21,576 nucleotides of DNA, taken from contig UQPH01000025.1 in assembly GCA_900542875.1 (NCBI GenBank), positions 1-21,576 of the forward strand, read 5' to 3'. Shown here piece after piece: positions 6,009-13,353 of the stretch. This DNA is from an uncultured Eubacterium sp. (GTDB lineage: Bacteria; Bacillota; Clostridia; Oscillospirales; Acutalibacteraceae). The stretch's first letter is position 1. Every line of letters begins with the position of its first letter. The notes beneath the pieces are model-generated. The model searched no databases. It saw only the letters and a program-made list of their open reading frames with translations, and was not told the origin of the DNA. Made by a program: the position numbers and the translations under genes.

Positions 6009-6698
6009 ATGGATAGAAAATATTTGAAGAAAATTTGTGACATAGGAGCGGCTATGATAGAAAACGGTGCGGAGATTTCTCGAGCCGAGGAGTCGCTCAG
6101 GCGTATGCTGTCGTCATCCGGAATAAAAGGCAACGCATTTTGTCTAAACAGTATAGTGGTACTCATTTGCTCCGATGATGTGCTCGTTCGCAGGATTAAC
6201 AAAAATGACCTCAATCTGGCTGAAATAGACAGGCTTAATGCAGTTTGTCGGGATATTTGCAAAGAACAAAGTTGCCATCTGCCGAAGAATAACTATTCCG
6301 TTTTTTTCAAAATTATGTCTGTATTTTTGGCTACGGGTGCATTCTGTATATACTTCGGCGGCAGTATCGCCGACGCAATTGTCAGCGGAATAATCGGGCT
6401 GATTATTCTTAAAATTCCTAAGTCGGGTGTCGGTATATTCGCCTATGCTTTGCTTCAGTCAACCGTTGCAGGCATACTTTCCTACATTCCGCTTTTTTTG
6501 GGGCTTGCGGTTTCACCCGATAAAATTATGATAGGCACGGTTATGCTCCTCATTCCCGGTATTACTATGGGTAACGCCGTTCGTGATGTTATGTATTGCG
6601 ATACGCTATCGGGCGTTATCGAATTTACCGAGTCGGTTTTTACGGCTCTTGCCATTGCGTTCGGCTTTTCTTTGGCGGTGATTTTTCTAGGTGGCTGA
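6009..6698 (+). CDS. Threonine/serine exporter ThrE, N-terminal-domain subunit (DUF1212)
   Basis: 229 residues from the ATG at 6009. The N-terminal half carries the ThrE signature ICDIGAAMIENGAEISRAEESLRRM (about residues 8-32) and a soluble region to about residue 95. Five hydrophobic segments follow between about residues 98 and 228. This is the N-terminal half of ThrE-type amino-acid exporters, here encoded separately from the C-terminal half, which starts within its last 8 bases. No convincing Shine-Dalgarno precedes the start, and the frame is open far upstream (to 5850) through promoter-like and antisense-RNA sequence, so the start is chosen by family alignment. Substrate is inferred; homologues move threonine, serine or, in some bacteria, other small molecules. 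Confidence 0.85.
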   Translation: MDRKYLKKICDIGAAMIENGAEISRAEESLRRMLSSSGIKGNAFCLNSIVVLICSDDVLVRRINKNDLNLAEIDRLNAVCRDICKEQSCHLPKNNYSVFFKIMSVFLATGAFCIYFGGSIADAIVSGIIGLIILKIPKSGVGIFAYALLQSTVAGILSYIPLFLGLAVSPDKIMIGTVMLLIPGITMGNAVRDVMYCDTLSGVIEFTESVFTALAIAFGFSLAVIFLGG

Positions 6699-7128
6699 AA
6701 ATATTTTGCTTTGCGTTCTTGGAACTCTCGGATTTTGCTGCGTGCTTAACGCTCCGAAAAAGCATATTGGCTATATTCTCCTCGGTGCGTTTATCTCTGC
6801 CGGGGTTTATGAAATATGTGAGAAACGGCTTATGCTCGGAGTGTTTTCATCCACATTGCTTTCTGCCGTTATTGTGGAATTTTACAGCGAGATTGTCGCA
6901 AGAATCGTCAAAACTCCTGCGACAGTTATTTTAATTCCTGCCGAGGTTCCTCTTTTGCCGGGCGGTTATTTGTATTATGCCATGACATCGCTGGTGAACA
7001 AAAGATTTGATTCGTTTACCCATTATGCCGCTCTTACCGTGTCGGTGGCATTTGCACTTGCTATGGGTGCGGTTGTTTGCCTGCTTGTTCTTGTGGGCAT
7101 AAGGCGAATTAAAGAACGCTTTACCTAA
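6691..7128 (+). CDS. Threonine/serine exporter ThrE, C-terminal-domain subunit (DUF3815)
   Basis: 145 residues starting at a GTG at 6691 that overlaps the previous gene by 8 bases, so the two are almost certainly translated together. It has four or five hydrophobic segments and the family's conserved PATVILIPAEVPLLPGGYLYYAM stretch (about residues 76-98), which resembles the 'P.LIPL(V)PG' motif of ThrE_2 proteins. With the upstream subunit it makes up a split ThrE transporter in the cytoplasmic membrane. The last residues (RRIKERFT) are a basic cytoplasmic tail. Confidence 0.85.
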   Translation: MAENILLCVLGTLGFCCVLNAPKKHIGYILLGAFISAGVYEICEKRLMLGVFSSTLLSAVIVEFYSEIVARIVKTPATVILIPAEVPLLPGGYLYYAMTSLVNKRFDSFTHYAALTVSVAFALAMGAVVCLLVLVGIRRIKERFT

Positions 7129-7163
7129 GCATTGCTTTGTGCTAAAATGTACTCGGTGATTGT

Positions 7164-8228
7164 ATGAAGATTTTAATTGCACCCGATTCTTTTAAGGGTA
7201 CTTTAACGGCACTCGAGGTTGCCGATATTATTTCAAGGGCAATAGGTAATAACGCCGAGTGTGAGTGTTTGCCGCTGTCTGACGGCGGAGAAGGCTTTTG
7301 CGACTCGGTTTACAGAGCCTGCGGCGGCGAAATGAAAACCGTTCTTTGCCATGATATTTATTATAACGAGATAAAAGCTCCCGTCTTGTTTCTTGACAAA
7401 ACGGCGGTGATAGAAAGTGCTGCCGCCTCCGGCTTACAGGTAAAAAAGCGTGTTATGCTCTCCTCATCTTACGGCACCGGTGAACTTATTAAATTTGCGG
7501 CAGAGCAGGGATATAACGATATTATTTTGGGCTTGGGCGGCACAGGCTGTTCCGACGGCGGTCTCGGTGCATTGAGTGCACTCGGTGTGAGATTTTATGA
7601 CGAAAATCAAAATGTTATGCAAAAACCGAAAAGCAACGATATGAATTTCGTTTTCGGTATGAGTGTAAGAGACTGTGTTAAAAATATAAATTTGACTTAT
7701 GCCTGTGATGTCGAAAATACTTATTTCGGAAAAAACGGTGCGGCTTTTGTTTTCGCACCGCAAAAAGGCGCAAATAAAACCCAAATCGAAGAACTCGACG
7801 AGGGACTTAAAAGGCTCAACGCTTTTTTCACAAATGACGTTTCAAAACTTAAAGGTGCCGGTGCGGCAGGAGGAATGTGCGGCGGACTTTATTCCGTTTA
7901 CGGCGGAAATATCGAGTCGGGATTTGACATTGTGGCAAGACTCTGCGACTTGGATAATAAAATCAAAAATGCCGATGTTGTCATCACGGGCGAGGGCAAA
8001 ACCGACAGCCAAACTTTGATGGGTAAGGCTCCGTTCAGGATTTCCGAATTGTGTAAAAAGTACGGCAAAAAATGCGTTGTTGTCAGCGGATGTTTTGACG
8101 GCGTGACGCTCGGTGACGAAATGCTGTCTTTGATTGATGACGGGGTGACGGCTGATGAGGCTGTGAATAACAGCAAAGAAGTGCTTTATAAAAAAGTGCA
8201 AAAGAGCCTTGCAATAATCTTAAAATAA
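7164..8228 (+). CDS. Glycerate kinase (GlxK/GarK family)
   Basis: Phosphorylates D-glycerate with ATP in the cytoplasm, feeding phosphoglycerate into glycolysis. The 354-residue protein is slightly shorter than the usual 375-380. Family motifs in order: IAPDSFKGTLTA (5-16), PLSDGGEGF (37-45), LGLGGTGCSDGGLGALSALG (122-141), GAGAAGGMCGG (231-241) and ITGEGKTDSQTLMGKAP (274-290). The last two belong to the nucleotide and glycerate site. The ATG at 7164 has only a modest ribosome site (CGGTGAT), 36 bases after the exporter. A possible promoter TTTACC-17-TAAAAT (7120-7148) would give a very short leader. Members of this family form either 2- or 3-phosphoglycerate, and the sequence alone does not decide which. 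Confidence 0.9.
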   Translation: MKILIAPDSFKGTLTALEVADIISRAIGNNAECECLPLSDGGEGFCDSVYRACGGEMKTVLCHDIYYNEIKAPVLFLDKTAVIESAAASGLQVKKRVMLSSSYGTGELIKFAAEQGYNDIILGLGGTGCSDGGLGALSALGVRFYDENQNVMQKPKSNDMNFVFGMSVRDCVKNINLTYACDVENTYFGKNGAAFVFAPQKGANKTQIEELDEGLKRLNAFFTNDVSKLKGAGAAGGMCGGLYSVYGGNIESGFDIVARLCDLDNKIKNADVVITGEGKTDSQTLMGKAPFRISELCKKYGKKCVVVSGCFDGVTLGDEMLSLIDDGVTADEAVNNSKEVLYKKVQKSLAIILK

Positions 8229-8247
8229 ATATATAATTACAGTAATT
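8209..8247 (+). promoter_or_regulatory. Promoter with overlapping palindrome for the mannosidase operon
   Basis: TTGCAA (8209-8214), 17-base spacer, TATAAT (8232-8237). It begins within the last codons of the glycerate kinase gene. AATTAC-A-GTAATT (8235-8247) is a perfect palindrome covering the -10 end and the predicted start, a plausible operator. Confidence 0.6.
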
Positions 8248-8275
8248 AATTATGTGAAAATCAAGGAGAACAGAT

Positions 8276-8494
8276 ATGAAAGTAAGATTACCAAAACACA
8301 GAGAATTTTTAATTAAGTTTGCCGACGATTATCCGCTTGAGGCTCAGGCGTGGGAAGAACTTAATCAGATAGTAAAGGATTACTGCAAAGACGGAAAAAG
8401 CCTTTATACTCCTACTTTTATCGAGGATAACGAGGACAAGGTAAAAGTCCTTCAGGAAAAGTATGAGTTTACTTATGAAATTATAGAAAAGTAA
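8276..8494 (+). CDS. Small conserved-looking protein of unknown function, first gene of the mannosidase operon
   Basis: 72 residues, with a strong ribosome site (AAGGAG, 8 bases before the ATG). I do not recognise a family. It is charged and soluble, with no signal peptide or membrane segment: a basic start (MKVRLPKHREFL), a helix-like acidic middle (PLEAQAWEELNQIVKDYCKDG) with a single cysteine, and a C-terminal segment KVKVLQEKYEFTYEIIEK with alternating hydrophobics. It sits between a promoter and the GH38 gene, which starts 15 bases after its stop, so the two are co-transcribed. A regulatory or accessory role for the mannosidase is possible, but nothing in the sequence shows it. Confidence 0.72.
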   Translation: MKVRLPKHREFLIKFADDYPLEAQAWEELNQIVKDYCKDGKSLYTPTFIEDNEDKVKVLQEKYEFTYEIIEK

Positions 8495-8509
8495 CAGGCG
8501 TGATACATA

Positions 8510-11500
8510 ATGACTAAGAATAAGATTTTTACCGTTGCAACTTCTCACCTCGATACAGTGTGGAGATGGGAACTGCCTAAAACCATAGATGAGTTTATCC
8601 CCGATACCGTAGTTAAAAATTTTGAACTCATCGAAAAATATCCTCACTATCGTTTTAATTTTGAGGGTGCTTTTCGCTATGAACTTATAGAGGAATATTA
8701 TCCCGAGCAGTTTGAGAAAATTAAGCAGTATGTAAAGGACGGCAGATGGTGTGTCAGCGGTTCCGCTTATGAAAACGGAGATGTCAACATTCCGTCGCCC
8801 GAGGCCCTTTTCCGAAATTTTCTTTACGGAAACAGATATTTTGAGGATAAATTCGGCGTTACATCCAAAGATGTGTTTTTACCCGACTGCTTCGGCTTCG
8901 GTTATGCACTGCCGAGTATAGCAAAGCACAGTAATTTGCTCGGCGTATCCAGCCAAAAACTGAGTTGGGGCGGTGCGTATGAATGTCCGTTTGATTTGGG
9001 CGTTTGGCAGGGCGTTGACGGCAGCAGAATTTTTGCAAGCCTTAAACCTCTTTCCTACCGTTATAGTTTTGACGGCGATGTCAGGGGCGATTTGCAGATT
9101 ATAGATAAACTTGCCGATAACGGCGTGCACTACGGTCTGCCGTGGACTATGAATTATTACGGAACAGGCGACTGGGGCGGCGCACCCGATGAGCAAAGCG
9201 TTGCATCGGTTGAGCAGAGCGTTGCATATAACGATACGAGCGAAACACAGGTTATCAGCGCATCGTCAGACGAGGTATTCAAACAGCTTGATGCTCTGAG
9301 CGAAAACGAAAAAACTTCTCTCCCTGTGTGGAATAACGAACTTGTTATGCGTTCCCACGGAGCAGGCGGCTATACTTCCCGAGCAATGTCTAAGCGTCTT
9401 AACGCAAAAAATGAGAGCCTTGCCGATATGTGCGAGCGTTCTTGCGTTGCGGCGGATGCTTTGACTTCATTTAATTATCCGAAAAATGTTTTGGACTCCG
9501 CTTGGAAAAAAGTCATTCAGCATCAGTTTCATGATGACATTCCCGGTACCTCCACAATGCTCCAGTATAACGACAGCTGGAACGATTACTTCGCTTCTCT
9601 CAAGCAGTTTCAGGGCGAATATCAGGCTTCCGGCGGCGCACTTGCAAACGAACTTGACACTTCGTGGTGCGAGGGTGTTGCGGTTATAGTAAATAACCCT
9701 GTGGCAGTTAAGCGTAAGGCGAGCGTTAAGGCACATATTAAACTTAACCGTAACGCAAAATATGTCAAGGTGTTCGATAAAAATAAAAAGGAAGTTCCCA
9801 GCCAGGTACTCAAAAAGACGGGCAAGGAATTTGATATTGTATTTACCGCTTCGGTTGACAGCGTGGGCTGGCGTGTTTATGATGTTATCGGCAGTGATAA
9901 GCCGTGCGAAATTAAGACAGATTTAACAGTAACCGAGCACAGCCTCGAGAATGCAAAGTATAAACTTTTGTTTAATAAGAACGGCGATATTGCGTCGCTT
10001 GTCGATAAAAAACTCAAGGTTCAACTTTTGTTGTCGCCGATTAAACTTGCACTTCATCATAATCTCGGCGAACTCAATTATCCCTCGTGGGAAATGAGAA
10101 AGGCGGATATTGATTCCGAGCCGTATTGTTATGCCAATACTCCCGAGTTTGAGATAATTGAAAACGGCCCGTCAAGAATTGCAATTAAGGTTACTCGTGA
10201 TGCCGATTTTTCTAAGGTCGAGCAGATTGTAAGCCTTGAGAGCGGAGGCGAGGTCGTAAGGGTCGATAACCGTATAGACTGGCAGCAGCGCAGAACTCTG
10301 CTCAAGGCTCAGTTTCCGTTCACTTGCTCTAACGAAATTGCTTCCTACGATTTGGGACTCGGTTATATTGACAGACCGAATAACAGCGAAAATCTTTATG
10401 AGGTTCCCGCTCAGAAGTGGGCTGATATTACTGATTCTTACGGCAGATACGGTGTCAGCGTTTTGTCGGATTGTAAGTACGGCTGGGATAAGCCGCAGGA
10501 CAATATGCTCAGACTTACCTGCATTCATACCCCTGCCGGTGCGTTTACAAAGGATGCACGCCAGGATTTGCAGGATATAGGAAGAAATATCTTTTCGTTC
10601 GGTATTTTCAGTCATAAGGGCGCACTTTCCACTCCTACTCAGGTTCAGGCACAGTGCTTTAACGAGGAACTCGTTGCCTTTCGTACCTCTTCGTCAAAAC
10701 AGGGCAGTCTCGGTGATAGCTTTTCACTTCTTAAAACAGCCTCCGACAGCGTAATCGTCAGAGCCGTTAAGCAGTCGTATGACGGCGACGGAGTGGTTGT
10801 AAGGGTAAATGAGGCGTGCGGCAAAGAACATAAGAATACAGGCATTAAATTCTTCTGTGACATTTCTTCTGCCGAAGAAGTGTATGCCGACGAAAAGCCG
10901 ATAAAAGATGCAAAAATCATTGACGGCGCTCTTGTGTTTGACCTAAAGCCGTTTGAGGTAAAGACTTTCAAACTTAAACTCAATTCTATACGAAACAAGG
11001 CTAAGGAAAATTATAAAAAACTTGATTTACCGTTTAACTCCACAGGTATTACCAAGGACAGTTATAAGGTGAATTGCATTTTGCAGGGAAGCGGAATGAG
11101 TTTGCCCGATGAACTTATTCCCGAAAGCCTCACGGTATCAGGCGTTACATTTAAGATGCCGAATGCCGATATGGATAAAAATGTACTTATCCCGAGAGGT
11201 CAGGAAATAGAAATTCCAAAGGGCGTAACAAAACTATATATGATTGCCGCTTCTGTTTTGGAAGACAAAAAGGTTGTCTTTATGGCGGATAATAAAGAAC
11301 GTGAACTCACCGTTTACGATATGAAAGCGCCTGTGGGCAAATGGGATATGAAAGGTCTCGAACAGTTCGCAGAGGTTAAAAGGGGGGCGCTTGCTCTTGA
11401 GTTTACGCATACCCATCATCCCGAGGGCAATATAGCAAACGGTAAGGCGTACTTTTATCTTTACGAGATAGATGTAAGAGGTTGCAAAACTCTCACTCTT

Positions 11501-11770
11501 CCCGAGGAAAATAAGATGGTTATTCTCGCAATGACCGGAGTAAAGAAGTTTTCAAATACCTATCTTTCAACAGAACTCATTGATTATCCGAGCGAGGATT
11601 ATAAACCGGGCGAGATTTCACCTATCGAAAAGATAATCGATAAAGCCGACTTTATCTCAATTCGTGCCGGTAAAATTCAAGACCAGATTAACGGCGGAAA
11701 GGGTAAGGGATTTAAGAGAGATAATATCATCACTAATATTATCCGTTCTTATACCAAATCCGAATGGTAA
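8510..11770 (+). CDS. GH38 alpha-mannosidase
   Basis: A 1086-residue family 38 glycoside hydrolase that removes alpha-linked mannose with retention. The N-terminal catalytic barrel shows SHLDTVWRWE with the zinc ligands H13 and D15, and LPDCFGFGYALPS with D126, the expected catalytic nucleophile and zinc ligand. A middle-domain HQFHDDIPGTS (about residues 339-349) carries the conserved histidine-aspartate. The rest is the usual beta-sandwich C-terminal half. There is no signal peptide, so it acts in the cytoplasm on imported manno-oligosaccharides or N-glycan pieces. The protein is longer than the common bacterial forms of 850-1050. Its last 250 residues contain a separate-looking beta-rich segment. 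The start has a weak ribosome site and depends on coupling to the upstream small gene. Linkage specificity cannot be read. Confidence 0.92.
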   Translation: MTKNKIFTVATSHLDTVWRWELPKTIDEFIPDTVVKNFELIEKYPHYRFNFEGAFRYELIEEYYPEQFEKIKQYVKDGRWCVSGSAYENGDVNIPSPEALFRNFLYGNRYFEDKFGVTSKDVFLPDCFGFGYALPSIAKHSNLLGVSSQKLSWGGAYECPFDLGVWQGVDGSRIFASLKPLSYRYSFDGDVRGDLQIIDKLADNGVHYGLPWTMNYYGTGDWGGAPDEQSVASVEQSVAYNDTSETQVISASSDEVFKQLDALSENEKTSLPVWNNELVMRSHGAGGYTSRAMSKRLNAKNESLADMCERSCVAADALTSFNYPKNVLDSAWKKVIQHQFHDDIPGTSTMLQYNDSWNDYFASLKQFQGEYQASGGALANELDTSWCEGVAVIVNNPVAVKRKASVKAHIKLNRNAKYVKVFDKNKKEVPSQVLKKTGKEFDIVFTASVDSVGWRVYDVIGSDKPCEIKTDLTVTEHSLENAKYKLLFNKNGDIASLVDKKLKVQLLLSPIKLALHHNLGELNYPSWEMRKADIDSEPYCYANTPEFEIIENGPSRIAIKVTRDADFSKVEQIVSLESGGEVVRVDNRIDWQQRRTLLKAQFPFTCSNEIASYDLGLGYIDRPNNSENLYEVPAQKWADITDSYGRYGVSVLSDCKYGWDKPQDNMLRLTCIHTPAGAFTKDARQDLQDIGRNIFSFGIFSHKGALSTPTQVQAQCFNEELVAFRTSSSKQGSLGDSFSLLKTASDSVIVRAVKQSYDGDGVVVRVNEACGKEHKNTGIKFFCDISSAEEVYADEKPIKDAKIIDGALVFDLKPFEVKTFKLKLNSIRNKAKENYKKLDLPFNSTGITKDSYKVNCILQGSGMSLPDELIPESLTVSGVTFKMPNADMDKNVLIPRGQEIEIPKGVTKLYMIAASVLEDKKVVFMADNKERELTVYDMKAPVGKWDMKGLEQFAEVKRGALALEFTHTHHPEGNIANGKAYFYLYEIDVRGCKTLTLPEENKMVILAMTGVKKFSNTYLSTELIDYPSEDYKPGEISPIEKIIDKADFISIRAGKIQDQINGGKGKGFKRDNIITNIIRSYTKSEW

Positions 11771-11773
11771 AAA

Positions 11774-11920
11774 CCGCCGATAATACTGCCGAATCACATC
11801 AAAAGGCTCGTGAACTTAATGTTCGCTTCGCCTTTTGGTGTTTTTGTTTTTTGCTCAGTCGAGGTATAGAACATACATCTTCCTTCGCAAGAAAACGAAA
11901 TTCGGCAGCATTCTTGGCGG
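11774..11920. repeat. Nested inverted-repeat element between two glycosidase transcription units
   Basis: Outer arms 11774-11794 and 11900-11920 are complementary at 17 of 21 positions; each begins or ends with CCGCC/GGCGG and CTGCCGAAT/ATTCGGCAG. A complete terminator hairpin (11796-11847) lies inside. The whole 147-base block fills most of the space after the mannosidase stop. No coding potential is convincing. It could be a long structured RNA end or a small non-autonomous palindromic element; no target-site duplication is evident. Confidence 0.5.
11796..11847 (+). terminator. Intrinsic terminator of the mannosidase operon
   Basis: ACATCAAAAGGC (11796-11807) pairs with GCCTTTTGGTGT (11830-11841, one G-U), with an inner GAAC/GTTC hairpin, followed by TTTTTGTTTTTT. 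It starts 25 bases after the stop. Confidence 0.85.
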
Positions 11921-11951
11921 CTTGTCAAATTATAATTTTTCTTCTTTATTA

Positions 11952-11980
11952 TTGAATTGTTCATATTTGTGTTGTATTAT
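11952..11980 (+). promoter_or_regulatory. Promoter of the esterase-glucosidase operon
   Basis: TTGAAT (11952-11957), 17-base spacer, TATTAT (11975-11980), 36 bases before the esterase ATG. Confidence 0.6.
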
Positions 11981-12015
11981 AACTGTATACTTGTATATAT
12001 TTTATAGGTGATGAT

Positions 12016-13353
12016 ATGAATACGATAAAACTCTCCACGCCGTGCGGAGATATTTTGGGTATAGATACTGCGGACTGTTATGAATTTAGGGGAATAAGAT
12101 ATGCTGTGGCAGGCAGATGGGAATATCCTGCTCTTGTTACCGACTTTGGTGCTCTTTATGACGCAACCGAGTTCGGCGCCTGCTCTTATCAGCGCAGAGG
12201 TTTTGAAAAGGACGAGAATTGTAATCCTTTTTATCATAAGGAATTCAGACAGGGAATGACCTTTAATTACAGCGAGGACTGCCTTTTTCTTAACATTTAT
12301 GCGCCGAAAAATGCTCATAATGTTCCCGTCTTGTTTTATATCCACGGCGGCAGTTTTACGGGCGGCAGTGCAAATGAGGGACATATCAACGGTACCGAGT
12401 ACGCAAAAAGGGGCATTGTATTCGTCTCTGTTAATTATCGCCTTAATGCTTTCGGCTTTTGTTCTCATCCCGACTTGACGGATAAAAAGGGAAGATGCGG
12501 AAATTTCGGACTTTATGACCAGGTTGCCGCTCTTAACTGGGTAAAGAATAATATTTTAGCTTTCGGCGGTGACGGTAACCGCATTACCGTTATGGGTCAG
12601 AGTGCAGGCGCAATGAGCATTGATATTCTTATATCGTCTCCTATTTGCAAGGGACTGATTAAGGGCGCAATTATGATGAGCGGCGGTGCGCTTCAGCGTG
12701 AGGTTGCCCGACCCCTTACTCCTGAAAAGACGAGAAAATTCTGGGACGAGATAATTAAAAACGCAGGAGTAAGCAGTATATTTGAACTTAAAAAGGTCAG
12801 CGAAAAGAAACTGTTTTATGCTTGGCTCGATGCATGTAGGAGTCATAAAATCGGCAGTATGCTTTACACCTTGCCTGTTTATGACGGCGTTCTTTTGAAA
12901 AAGAGTACTTTTGAAAGAAAGAATATGCCGCATATGCCGTATATCCTCGGCGTTACCCAAACAGATATGGTGCCCGTTATCCTGGAGGGTATTACAAAAA
13001 AATTTGCAAAGAATATAATCAAATCGGGTTCGCCCTGTTATATTTATAATTTTAATCATAATTTGCCCGGCGATAATTCGGGCGCATGGCACAGTTGCGA
13101 TTTGCTGTACGCTTTCGGCACTCTTAAAAATAATTGGAGACCGTTTGAAAAACTCGATTTTGATTTGTCATACCAAATGATTGAATCCTTTGCCTCGTTT
13201 GTTAAAACAGGCTCTCCCAAATGTGAGGCGGTACCCTTCTGGAACTCCTCGTACGATATGCCCGTTCGCTTTTGTGAAAATACAAGAAGCGAAAAATGGG
13301 ACACAAAAAAACTGCTGAAAAATACATTTTCTAAGAACGGAGCAGAATTTTAA
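12016..13353 (+). CDS. Type-B carboxylesterase
   Basis: A 445-residue alpha/beta-hydrolase of the COesterase family (para-nitrobenzyl esterase-like), which cleaves carboxylic esters. Family landmarks in order: FRGIRYA near the start, DCLFLNIYAP, oxyanion-hole HGG at 110-112, NYRLNAFGF, GNFGLYDQVAALNWVKNNI, GQSAG with nucleophile S196, and GAWHSCDLLYAFG with catalytic H359. The acid is probably D317 in GVTQTDMVP, where the family usually has glutamate. It is somewhat shorter than the typical 490-500 residues. There is no signal peptide, so it is cytoplasmic. AGGTGATG precedes the ATG. Its stop overlaps the glucosidase start by one base, which suggests it strips acyl groups from the same imported glycans before trimming. 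Confidence 0.9.
   Translation: MNTIKLSTPCGDILGIDTADCYEFRGIRYAVAGRWEYPALVTDFGALYDATEFGACSYQRRGFEKDENCNPFYHKEFRQGMTFNYSEDCLFLNIYAPKNAHNVPVLFYIHGGSFTGGSANEGHINGTEYAKRGIVFVSVNYRLNAFGFCSHPDLTDKKGRCGNFGLYDQVAALNWVKNNILAFGGDGNRITVMGQSAGAMSIDILISSPICKGLIKGAIMMSGGALQREVARPLTPEKTRKFWDEIIKNAGVSSIFELKKVSEKKLFYAWLDACRSHKIGSMLYTLPVYDGVLLKKSTFERKNMPHMPYILGVTQTDMVPVILEGITKKFAKNIIKSGSPCYIYNFNHNLPGDNSGAWHSCDLLYAFGTLKNNWRPFEKLDFDLSYQMIESFASFVKTGSPKCEAVPFWNSSYDMPVRFCENTRSEKWDTKKLLKNTFSKNGAEF

Noticed and set aside
11764..11955. Small plus-strand frame after the mannosidase
   Set aside because: It overlaps the mannosidase end and translates the terminator and the nested inverted repeat; no ribosome site.
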